From: Nilaparvata lugens
Taxonomy: Eukaryota; Arthropoda; Insecta; Hemiptera; Delphacidae
Assembly (NCBI RefSeq): GCF_014356525.2
Contig: NC_052508.1
Location: 41,547,858 to 41,611,857, forward strand
DNA: 64,000 nucleotides
Reading direction: 5' to 3'
Each line of letters starts with the position of its first letter. The stretch's first letter is position 1. A program made the translations under genes and the position numbers. Of the stretch, positions 13,085 through 22,545 are shown piece by piece. The notes beneath the pieces are model-generated. The model searched no databases. It was not told the origin of the DNA and was given only the letters and a program-made list of their open reading frames with translations.

Positions 13085-15364
13085 TGTCACGTGGTAAATT
13101 AATACCACCAAATATTTTAAAATGAACCAATGAAATATAATAGAACTATAAAATTGGAAAGAAGGTTAGACCTAGTCAAAGGATAAATCAACTCAAATCA
13201 AGTATTATTAGCGATTAGGAGTAATAGCATTATCAACAATGATAAGAAAACATGTATAATTGTGATTTAATAATTATGAGAACCCATTGGTAAGATCAAA
13301 AAATTATAAAGCGGCTTACTTATTATTGGCGGATTATAAAAAATAAAATGCATGAACATTGAGGTTAGAGTTATTTGTTTACATTTTGAAAAGAATTAGT
13401 CGATCTTGGATAAATCGATAATTATTAGAATCAATACTGAGCGAATCAGCTGATTATTCGATCAACCCATATGACAGGTTGAATTATATAAAATTTACTC
13501 ATAAAGGATATATTATGTATACTAAAGGAAGTCGATGTGTAGAAATACGAACATCCATTATTTCTGTATAAATATTTATTATAATCTAAAAAAGCATGAT
13601 AAATCAAGAGTATACAAAACTCATATAAAAACTAAATGTATTAACATCGCATGTTAGGATTTATTTATGAAATCAATTTAAGATAAACACTCCATACATT
13701 TGTATAAAAATTCTTTTTTAGTTAATTTTTTCTATTATAAAGCCGAGGAAGCCCTGATTCCCAAGGCAACCAATTGTATTGAGTCTATTAAATTGAAGGC
13801 CAATCGGAGAGTAGCTTACAGAATTATTCGTGGAAGAGACAAATTTTTCTAAAAACCTCCTTCTTCTGGCTTAAGACCCCGACCTGAGAGGATGCACATG
13901 GAGTTTAGGGTTCTTTCTTCTTCCTTTTAAAATTTTAAAAACTATTAAGCCAAACCCTTTTTTAATGTAAAGTATTTGTATTAAATGTCAATTATCTGTG
14001 AACTCAGTGCTGTCAAAGAGTTCGTAATTTGTAAAGATTCCCATAAAAATATCTTTAATTCGAAAGAAACTTATAAAAATCTGGATCACGCGTTGGCCCA
14101 GCAGTGACGAAAAGGAGCCTACCTAATTAATTATTGGAAATAATTAATTCAATCCACGAGACCATCAAGAACTTCAATTCAGTGAGTGATAATTCAAACG
14201 AGCTCGTTTTTTCTACGTTCAGTGGGGTAATTAATAAAAAAGCGCTATTCAAATTAACTTGAATTAAATTAAAAATCACCACGTGTTGTATAATATCACA
14301 TAGTTCATAAGAACATTTTATAAATTTATTTAATATATGTAGGAAGCTTACTTCCATGCACAGCCCGAATTCATATAAATCCCTGAGATCTCATGTTTGA
14401 ATATTGATTTATTAATTATAATTTTGTTAATTGACCAAAGTATATCATATCAAACTTATAGACCGAACAGGTTTTTGTTTGCAGAATTTTGTATTGATTG
14501 GAAGTATAAGTATCAGTATTAAATATAATATATTTATGAATTTGAAACTCACTATTGTGAATATTAGCAAAGCCTGTGATAATTATTCAGATTTTTGAAA
14601 TAGATTATTTAAGTGAATTATAGATATATCGAATATTTTATGCACATCTTTTTTATGGGAATATATTTTGTGTTTTATGTCAGCATACAAACTCATAGAA
14701 TTTTTTATTATATCCTAACTCATCTCGTGATATACAGTTTGAGCTGTTTTAATACCAACAAATATTTAGCAGCACTTAAAATTATTGAATCGAGTAATAT
14801 TAATCTTATTCAGAGCACTCAATATTTATCATCCTTTGATGATATTCATTTCATCTACCAGAACAAGTATATTAAGAAATTATATTAATAAGGTTCCAGT
14901 TATATCATATAAGGATCCAGAGAGCTTCCAGAACTGGCGTTGTAAGTTCCAAGGAATTTTGGAAGGATATATTGGTGAATACTTGTATTCACGACGAGCG
15001 TTTTAAGAATCAACTAGAAACAACTATAGTTGGTCCTTATCATTCTCTAGTGGTGCATGGTTACTGATAATCAGTCATCAAATATTCTTTTAATTTCCTC
15101 ACTGGTATTCTTCAAGAACTTCACAGAAGCAGCGGTAAGAATTATCAATCACCGGTCACTGAACCTTATGGTGATTATTTGTATTTATAAAATTCATGTT
15201 TCTACCACTGAGCTAGAGCTGAGGTTTGAACCCAGTAATTTTGCGAGCCGGACGGCCTTAATTTTTTGTGAATTTATTCGCAAAAGAGGGAATTTAGAGA
15301 CTGCTCTTATAAATATCAGAAACGTCGTATTATCTGTGAAGGATTTACAATCCACAACTTCACA
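13085..15364 (+). repeat. 5' long terminal repeat
   Basis: 2280 bp, beginning TGTCACGTGG and ending CTTCACA, i.e. TG...CA ends. Compared base by base with the 3' LTR (offset 9461) it differs at 14033 (A versus G), 14236 (A versus G) and 14947 (T versus C), all transitions. A TATATAAA at 13485-13492 is a possible promoter element, though the LTR is A+T-rich. Frames of 70-150 residues inside it show no motif. Near its 3' end it has tRNA-gene-like box sequences on the minus strand (15201-15232). Confidence 0.96.
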
Positions 15365-15367
15365 CAA

Positions 15368-15387
15368 TGGCACCCAACCAGTGGAGC
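15368..15387 (+). promoter_or_regulatory. Primer-binding site candidate
   Basis: Three bases after the 5' LTR the sequence reads TGGCACCCAACCAGTGG. TGG is the expected complement of a tRNA CCA end, and the following CACCCAAC resembles the complement of an insect tRNA-Lys 3' end with mismatches. The assignment to tRNA-Lys is inference from memory; the position and TGG start are seen directly. Confidence 0.6.
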
Positions 15388-15983
15388 GTGATGAAAAGCT
15401 TACCTACTCAATCTCACTATCAATGATTCATAAAATTATTGATAAAACTGAAAACTGCAAGAAGTATAATCTGAAGTTGATTCAACAAGATATATCTGAT
15501 AATCTATTGTAAGTTCTGGCTAAAATAATTGAGTTGCTCTTCAAATTAAAATTTTTCAAGCTGCATAAATACAGACAAACTGTATCACACGAGTTTGATA
15601 ACATAATTCTCATAATAGAGAAAAAATTGGATGGAAATTTCCATAAAAGTCTATAGTAAAATTTTGATTTTGATTTTTTGAATCTAGATATTGTATGCTG
15701 ACCAGGGGTATAGATTATTTGAAATATAATCGCATAGCTATTAGTAAGGAAGATAAAACCCTACCTAAAATTTTAAGAACTATATTAGCGTAATCTATCT
15801 ATGTTGATAAGCGTACCTGTAGCACTCGAAGGTCTTTTCGTAATATATGTACATGACACTTGAAACTTTTAACACCACACAATTTTACCAAGAATAGGCA
15901 CTATCACTGAATCCATTTTAATATTCCTGAAATTTGGTAGTACACTTGGCAATTTATCCGAAGTAATCCATAATAACGTCACC

Positions 15984-18059
15984 ATGAACCAGTCGCCAGC
16001 TAACTCGCAAATTTCCTACTTCAGCGACCATCCCCAAAGCTATGTAGCTACGACACCCGCTGACCAACAACCACAGGACAATGCCGCGGAGACCCCACGA
16101 GAGAGAGAGGGAGGCAGCGTATGCTCCATCAATTTCGACCCGCAAAACCTGGCCCACTTGTCTTCCACTAGGATCGATAACGTCGCCGATGTGATAAATC
16201 CTGATGAAGGTCCAGCTGGCAGAGATGAGGGAGTGAGGACGTCCAACCCGGTGCCGGCGTCTCCGCAGATCGCTCCAAGCGTCGTCGAAGGAACGGAGAG
16301 TGCCGCCACCCAATCGTCATCCGATATCGCCAGTCAACCGCCATCCGCAACCACCAATCTGGAAAAGCACAATACGACATCAGACTCTTCAGTCGGTTGT
16401 GTCACAAATCACCTGATGAATGATTCCACAAGCGAGGTTAAACTCATGATCAGCCAAGCTATGGCAGAGTTGATGAAGGAGATAAAAGCAAACCGGGAAG
16501 ATAACAGAATTGTCAATGAAAACAATAAAGCCATCCAGGATAAAGTGGAGGAAAATACAAAAATCCTACAAAAAAATATTAAAACAATAGATGAAAAATT
16601 TTCTAGCTTCAAGGAGGAGGTGAGAAATATGATGGATATCAAGATAGATACGCAATCTGCAGTCATAAAAAAGTTAGAAACCCGTTTAGATGATGTCACA
16701 TGCAAAGTGAATGAGCGTTTAGACGAGGTACCCAGGGAAGTAGGAAAACAGGTGGACATATTGGGTAAAGAGCTAGGCACCGCTATCATGGGAACTGTCA
16801 TGGAAAGGGTGTTAGAAAATAAGGGCGAGATAGAGTCGAAAGTGGAAGAAAATAACAAGAAAATAATAGAGATAGTTAAAGAGCAGAGTAACGTGCAAAC
16901 AAGTATAGCAAACCTAAGAGAGGAGGGGACACAATCAAGAGAGAGATACGGCATGTTAGAGAATGCCATAGGCGGACAACAGTTGAAGCTCACCGGATTG
17001 TACGATGAAGTGAATAAAAACAAGAAAAGTATGAATGATAAATGGATCGCAAATGAAGAACGAGTCTCCAGAATAGAGACCCATATGGAAAGTATCCCAG
17101 TCAGTCGGATGCATTATACACCGACCGAGGTGGTAAACGGCACTCAACTTTTTCAAAGTCTTGGAAAATTTGATAACTCCCACCGTCATATGCAACCCAC
17201 ACCATTTATAGATCAAATAAAAGCCATTCAAGAATTGATACCCACCTCTTGGTTAGTATGGCGCTTCCAACTGTCTAGTCTATTACTCGGCGAGCCGCTG
17301 ATGTTTTTCCAGAGCCGGATGAGAGATATCAATAGCCTGGAGGACTTCATCTCCCAGTTCCTGCAGCAGTATTGGAGTAAACGTAAACAGATGGACTCAC
17401 TATCAGAGATTATATCATGCACATATGATAATAGAGGCAGACAGTCATATACTGAATTTGTAGCTAAGATGATGTGCAAGAATTCGCAACTAGACGAATC
17501 TTTGGCGGATGCATCATTAGCAAATATATTATCAAAAAAGCTTCCTTACAATGTTCGCATGACACTGGCAGTATCTTCGATTTCCAATTGTAAGGAACTG
17601 ATGGAACATTTACACTGTATCCAATCCGTCACTTCTGAATCAAGTCAGGTAAACGATCGCACAGGAGACTTCAACCATTCTCTTCAACATAATAGCAATA
17701 GTTTCAGAAAAAAATATAATGGTGAGAATCAAATGTCAAATGCTGGAGCAAACACTCGATATCAAAAATACCCTGAAAATACTAGCAGAGGTCAATCGTT
17801 TGAAAATAGTCCTAGAAATAGATCTCAATATTACAATAGTAAACAACAAGATAGAGGAGCATATTATGATGGCAGAGATCGCTTAAATGGGAACAATTAC
17901 AAACGAGATGGAGATCGCAAGAATCAAGGTGAAACACATCAAAATCATAACCGGACAAATACATCTTACACAGTAGCACATACAACAAAAGCAACCCAAA
18001 ATCAACATGCAAATAACCCACCACCAAATCAAGAAATAAGCACTTCTAAAACTACATGA
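15984..18059 (+). CDS. gag: Gag polyprotein of the LTR retrotransposon
   Basis: A 691-residue intact frame starting about 620 bp after the 5' LTR. Residues 1-150 are rich in Ser, Pro, Thr and acidic residues. Residues about 150-385 are a long, charged, heptad-like region (many Lys, Glu, Ile, Asn) likely to form coiled coil. Residues about 395-550 resemble a Ty3/Gypsy capsid, with the segment LLLGEPLMFF and the later SLEDFISQFLQQYW. The C-terminal 140 residues are basic and rich in Asn, Arg, Gln and Tyr, as in a nucleocapsid, but no CCHC zinc knuckle is present. It should assemble the virus-like particle in the cytoplasm. It ends in TGA directly followed by CTA; the frame stays open beyond, into protease. 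Confidence 0.88.
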   Translation: MNQSPANSQISYFSDHPQSYVATTPADQQPQDNAAETPREREGGSVCSINFDPQNLAHLSSTRIDNVADVINPDEGPAGRDEGVRTSNPVPASPQIAPSVVEGTESAATQSSSDIASQPPSATTNLEKHNTTSDSSVGCVTNHLMNDSTSEVKLMISQAMAELMKEIKANREDNRIVNENNKAIQDKVEENTKILQKNIKTIDEKFSSFKEEVRNMMDIKIDTQSAVIKKLETRLDDVTCKVNERLDEVPREVGKQVDILGKELGTAIMGTVMERVLENKGEIESKVEENNKKIIEIVKEQSNVQTSIANLREEGTQSRERYGMLENAIGGQQLKLTGLYDEVNKNKKSMNDKWIANEERVSRIETHMESIPVSRMHYTPTEVVNGTQLFQSLGKFDNSHRHMQPTPFIDQIKAIQELIPTSWLVWRFQLSSLLLGEPLMFFQSRMRDINSLEDFISQFLQQYWSKRKQMDSLSEIISCTYDNRGRQSYTEFVAKMMCKNSQLDESLADASLANILSKKLPYNVRMTLAVSSISNCKELMEHLHCIQSVTSESSQVNDRTGDFNHSLQHNSNSFRKKYNGENQMSNAGANTRYQKYPENTSRGQSFENSPRNRSQYYNSKQQDRGAYYDGRDRLNGNNYKRDGDRKNQGETHQNHNRTNTSYTVAHTTKATQNQHANNPPPNQEISTSKTT

Positions 18060-18434
18060 CTATATGATACCCCCAAAGCAAAGGATAATTATTCATCTAC
18101 CAAATTAGAGGAACATGCCCAACCTCTCCACATAGACACCACTTTCCGGGACGATCAGCGTGAAACACTCTTAGAAAACCCTGACGATACCGATGTGACA
18201 TCAGACAGCCAGCTACAAACTTATATCGAATGCAAGTTATATGGGACAAGACTACAAGCGCTGATTGACAGTGGTTCACAATGCTGTTTATTACAAGAGG
18301 ATATGTTTTCGAACATCAAAGATAAACATGCAATAGCTACGCTACCCCTCACTAATGTATACATTTCCTGGCAGAAGAATAAGAGTAACCACTCAATGTC
18401 TCTTAGAAGTGGAAATAGAAGGAGTTATATTTGA
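18060..18434 (+). pseudogene. Retrotransposon aspartic protease, N-terminal part, broken by a frame change
   Basis: Continues in the same frame as gag immediately after its TGA. About 60 residues of linker precede the active-site motif LIDSG (Asp codon at 18267-18269), the signature of retropepsins that cleave Gag-Pol. The frame then degrades after TNVYIS near 18366. The rest of the domain, including the conserved IIGADFL, is in the +1-shifted frame that starts at 18355. Splitting the protease domain itself is not a normal programmed-frameshift arrangement, so a small indel at about 18366-18380 is the likely cause. Translation would need either readthrough of the gag TGA or another route. Confidence 0.8.
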
Positions 18435-20394
18435 ATATACTTTCCTGGTGTTACCAGTCAAAGGTCCAGCAATGATAATAGGCGCTGATTTCCTACAGTA
18501 TTTCCGAACCTGTTTGAATTTCCGTACATTGAAATTCCATGCAAGCCCTGAAACCACCACCACCGAAATTATTACACCTCTCAGTTTAAAAAGACATCCT
18601 GGAGAAAATCGGATAGTACAATTTGCATATCACATGGAAGGCGTTCCTAGGACTTGGGGTATTCATGAAATTGAAGAAACCATGGAGCATTTTGAAGTGT
18701 TGAGTTTAACGACAACAAATGACGGCGTGGCCGATAAAGAGGTTTCCTCTGAAGAAATGTTTGAAAAATTATTGGATAAGATAAACTGTTATGCCGAATG
18801 GGATTTACATACAAAAAACAGTGTCGCGAAGGTTTTCATTGAAAATAGAGATGTCTTCTCAGAACAGCCAGGACTAGCTAAAGATTTTGAATGCCGACTC
18901 AAAGTCAAACCTCATGAAGCCTATTACCGAAAATCTTATCCAATACCATTTACATACCGCCCGGCAGCTATAGCAGAGATAGACAGAATGTTAGAATTGG
19001 GGATTATTGAACCATCAAGCTCTCAATATAGCTTACCAATTGTTTGTGTTGCTAAGAAAGACGGTACCGTGAGATTATGTCTGGACGCGCGAGCGCTTAA
19101 CAGCATTTTGGAAGATGACCGTGAGAGCCCAGACCAGATAGAACAGGTGCTTCAAACCTTTAGTGGGAAGAATGTATACTCTACAGTTGACCTAAGCGCA
19201 GGTTATTGGCAGATCCAGATAGCAACAGAATCAAGAGATTATCTATCATTCTTATTCAACGGAAGGAATTACCGCTTCACTCGTCTAGCTTTTGGACTGA
19301 GGAACGCCAAGGCCATATTTATTCGTTGCCTTCATCAAGCCGTAGGAGAAGATGTCACGGATTCCTGTACACTCTATGTGGATGATGGAATTATTTCTTC
19401 AACCGATATTCAGGACCATTGTCAACACCTAGATATAGTATTTCGTCGCCTCATCAGATGTGGACTCAAATTGAAATTATCAAAATGCGAATTTTTTGCA
19501 CAACAAGTCAAATATTTGGGACATATCATCACCCCGGACGGCATCTCCCAAGATAGCAGTAAATTAGAAGCCATCAGAAAATTCCCTTCACCAACCAACC
19601 GAAAGCAACTACAGAAATTCATTGGATTTCTTCAATTCTATAGACGTTTCAACAGCCGTATGTCACACTACACTGCCCAATTAAGTCACGTACTATCTAC
19701 CAACAAAGCATGGAAGTGGACAGAAGCAGAAGAGAAGATATTTCGAGAATCAAAAGAAGCTTTCCTTGAAATAGTTGTACTAAGTCATCCCGATATGAGC
19801 CAGCCATTTTACATAAACGTAGACGCCTCAGATTACGCCATAGGAGCAGAAATATTTCAGAAAAGTGCCGAAGGAGACAAAGGAGTACTAGCTTTTTTCA
19901 GTAAAACCCTAAATCCAGCACAAAGACGCTATTCGATTACAGAAAAGGAGTTATTAAGTATAGTAGAAGTCTGTAAAAAATACCGCACGCTGCTGTTGGG
20001 AAATAAAATTTATATCAATACCGGCCACAAAGCTCTCACGTTTTTTAAAACAGCTAAATTAAACCACAACAGACTGTCACGATGGTTTCTCGCTCTTCAA
20101 GAGTTTGATCTCGATCTCACCCACTTACCAGGAAAGCAAAACCAAACAGCCGATTTCCTATCCCGTGAACTAGATGCCACCTATTGTAACGACACAAACC
20201 TGAAATGCTACGCAATGGAAATGGACGAAAGCATACCATATCCCGAAAATATCAAACCTAAAATCTACAAGAATACACTAACACCCAGAAGGATTCAGAA
20301 TGCGCAAAAAGAAGACCCCAAGCTATCCCAAATTTTAGAAATACTGGAGGAAGGACCGTCTGAACCGCCCCACTACCTGCGACAGTACACGTGA
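18355..20394 (+). CDS. pol: Pol: protease C-terminus, reverse transcriptase and RNase H
   Basis: 679 residues open in this frame. Residues 1-50 finish the protease (IIGADFL near 40). RT spans about 190-420: KKDGTVRLCLDARALN, YSTVDLSAGYWQI and the catalytic YVDD at 341-344. RNase H spans about 485-600: Asp490 in YINVDAS and Glu530 in TEKELL are present. At 557 the motif reads NTGHKAL where the family has Asp before His, so the third catalytic acidic residue is Gly. The RT motif usually written PFGLxNAPATF reads AFGLRNAKAIF, another departure. The frame ends at TGA (20392-20394) inside the RNase H to integrase linker. The product would make cDNA from the element RNA, but RNase H activity is doubtful. 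Confidence 0.9.
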   Translation: MYTFPGRRIRVTTQCLLEVEIEGVIFEYTFLVLPVKGPAMIIGADFLQYFRTCLNFRTLKFHASPETTTTEIITPLSLKRHPGENRIVQFAYHMEGVPRTWGIHEIEETMEHFEVLSLTTTNDGVADKEVSSEEMFEKLLDKINCYAEWDLHTKNSVAKVFIENRDVFSEQPGLAKDFECRLKVKPHEAYYRKSYPIPFTYRPAAIAEIDRMLELGIIEPSSSQYSLPIVCVAKKDGTVRLCLDARALNSILEDDRESPDQIEQVLQTFSGKNVYSTVDLSAGYWQIQIATESRDYLSFLFNGRNYRFTRLAFGLRNAKAIFIRCLHQAVGEDVTDSCTLYVDDGIISSTDIQDHCQHLDIVFRRLIRCGLKLKLSKCEFFAQQVKYLGHIITPDGISQDSSKLEAIRKFPSPTNRKQLQKFIGFLQFYRRFNSRMSHYTAQLSHVLSTNKAWKWTEAEEKIFRESKEAFLEIVVLSHPDMSQPFYINVDASDYAIGAEIFQKSAEGDKGVLAFFSKTLNPAQRRYSITEKELLSIVEVCKKYRTLLLGNKIYINTGHKALTFFKTAKLNHNRLSRWFLALQEFDLDLTHLPGKQNQTADFLSRELDATYCNDTNLKCYAMEMDESIPYPENIKPKIYKNTLTPRRIQNAQKEDPKLSQILEILEEGPSEPPHYLRQYT

Positions 20395-21507
20395 TACCGT
20401 GGATTCCTATTTCACCGCACCACACCACAGGGTTATAACTGGAGAATCATAATACCTAAGGAAATAGCGGAAGAAGTGATTAAGGAAACACATGAGAGAA
20501 TTGGCCACTTTGGAGTAAGAAAAACGATATGTACACTAAAAGAAGCCTGTTATCTGAAAGGTATGCACAAAAAGGTAGTCAAAGTGTTAAGAGCATGCGA
20601 CCTATGTCAGAAAACAAAACATTAAAAATATCAAGTCAGGGGAGCAATGATACCTATATTGCCGACCGCCCCATTGGAGTTAGTATCAGCCGACATTTAT
20701 GGTCCTCTACCCCTAGCACAACATGGAAAAAAATATATATTCGTGTTAACATGCACATTCTCCAAATACACCATGTTCTTTCCCATCGGTAAGCTAACAG
20801 GAGAAGTCCTAGCAAATTGCATAGTGAATAAGTGGACTCCGCAAGTAGGAAAACCTAAGCGCATTCTATCAGATAATGCATCATATTTTTGTAGCAAACC
20901 ATGGAAAAGAATACTTGACCTGGCTGATATAAAAATATCTCGAACTTCCACATATTCTCCTAGCTCGAACCCCGTGGAGCGCCGCATGGCAGAAATCTCA
21001 CGATTCATGAGGGCATACTGCGCTGAAAAACATCAAAGTTGGGTTAGATATCTACCATTCCTAGAAGAATGTTTCAACAATTGTATCAATGAGAATACAG
21101 GGTATACACCAGTAGAGGTTATTTTCGGAGAAAGAAATGAAATGTTTATTGAAAAGTTAATAGATTTCCCACCGTCGAATGCTTTAACTCATCCTAACCT
21201 AGACATCTTTCACATTGTACAACAGAGATTAGAAAGGTCAGCGACCTCACGAAAACATTATCATGATAATAAGTCCAAGCAATTTAAATACAGTGTCGGA
21301 GATGAAATACTTTTAAAAAGCCATAGGTTATCCAATGCGTTGGAAAAAACTACCAGAAAATTTTTTCATATTTATACTGGACCATACAAAATTGCAGCCG
21401 TAACTGAACGTAATACAGTTCAGTTGTATGAAGAAAGCAAACCAAATTTAACTTGGTGGGAAAATATTTCTAATCTCAAACCGTATTATCGAGACAATAA
21501 GCGATAA
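20395..21507 (+). pseudogene. Integrase region of pol, interrupted by stops
   Basis: Same frame as the upstream pol, so only the TGA at 20392 and a TAA at 20623-20625 separate the parts. The first segment carries the zinc-binding region (HERIGHF, then CDLCQ). After the TAA, a 286-residue frame from 20647 holds the core domain. Its candidate catalytic residues are Asp16 in SADIYG, Asp76 in LSDNA and Glu111 in PVERRM, with 34 residues between the last two. The C-terminal GPY module (TGPYKI) follows, before the stop at 21505-21507. It would join element cDNA to the chromosome. The two stops prevent a continuous product, so this copy was probably mobilised by another copy, or the stops arose after insertion. 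Confidence 0.88.
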
Positions 21508-22545
21508 GAAAGTAAACAATAATATTTGGATTCACTGAACCTACCTGTCAATAAATACGTACCAAACGAACGCCAGGCAACACACTTATTTAGCAGACGA
21601 GTATTCACTTCGACCAGCATACCTGAAAATAAAGAAAGAACAAATTTAGAAACCATCTTTAACACCATTCTTACTAATGAAACAAGTGAATAAATAACTT
21701 CCAATTTAAAAGCCAGCTTACCGTTGTATATCGTAAAGAGGCATCAAAATGGCGACAGTTGAATAAATAGAAGCCACCCGAACATCCAAGGATCAGCTGT
21801 TCACTGCGAGAACCAGAATGATCAGTGCCTGTTAAGTTGTCTAAGTTGATACCCCGAATAAAAAACTCAAGTGTCATATAAATGTGAATTGTATGTAGAG
21901 ATATTATAAAAATATTATATTATTATTATTTATGTATAAACTAATTGAGAAAATCACTAAAATTATCCGCCAAATGATCCAACCGCATAGTTACCACCAA
22001 AAGCATTAAGCCAAAGTCTCAATGTATCAGATGAATAAGAAGTTCTTGTTAATAAAACTTACCAAAGATTATCCTTTAAAAATATTCATTATATGAAAGC
22101 AAAGCCCAAATTCTGCAAGAGAATGAAATGAAAATGTACAAGTCACTGTTCTATGTTGAGAGAGAAAAAATATTATATTCTGCAAGTCAGAGAATTACCA
22201 GTTTGTTAGGTTGGCAATGATTTTGCACCAACGTTCAAATGTGCTTCTGGCCTGAGGGCGGAGCGTGGATTAGAAAAAAAAGGTTTATATTGTGTATGGA
22301 GGAGAAGATAGTTCTTATTTGTGTATTGTATGTAGAAGGAGGTTGGCCGATGTAAGGCGTATGTATTTGAATTGAATTTATTTATTGTTGTATATGTTGT
22401 TGAATTGTTAGGAGGAAGAATTCTCAGTAGATTTATTAACAGACTTTGTAACATGTATGATTTCTGATCCAAAACCAACTGGATCATAAAATTTATATTA
22501 TATTCTCGAATTGTCGTTTTAAATCAGAAATCAGAGGGCGTATTG
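21508..22545 (+). other. Internal 3' non-coding segment and weak polypurine tract
   Basis: About 1 kb between the integrase stop and the 3' LTR. No frame with envelope or other recognisable features. The only purine-rich run near the LTR is AGAGGG at 22533-22538, seven bases before the LTR start, so the polypurine tract is weak or displaced. Confidence 0.7.

Noticed and set aside
14127..15006. Duplicate small frames within the LTRs (76, 91 and 73 residues, repeated at 23588-24467)
   Set aside because: They are duplicated only because the LTR is duplicated. A+T-rich composition and lack of motifs suggest chance, though the 91-residue frame is identical in both.
21508..22545. Envelope gene downstream of integrase
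   Set aside because: No frame longer than about 90 residues, no signal peptide, no membrane anchor.
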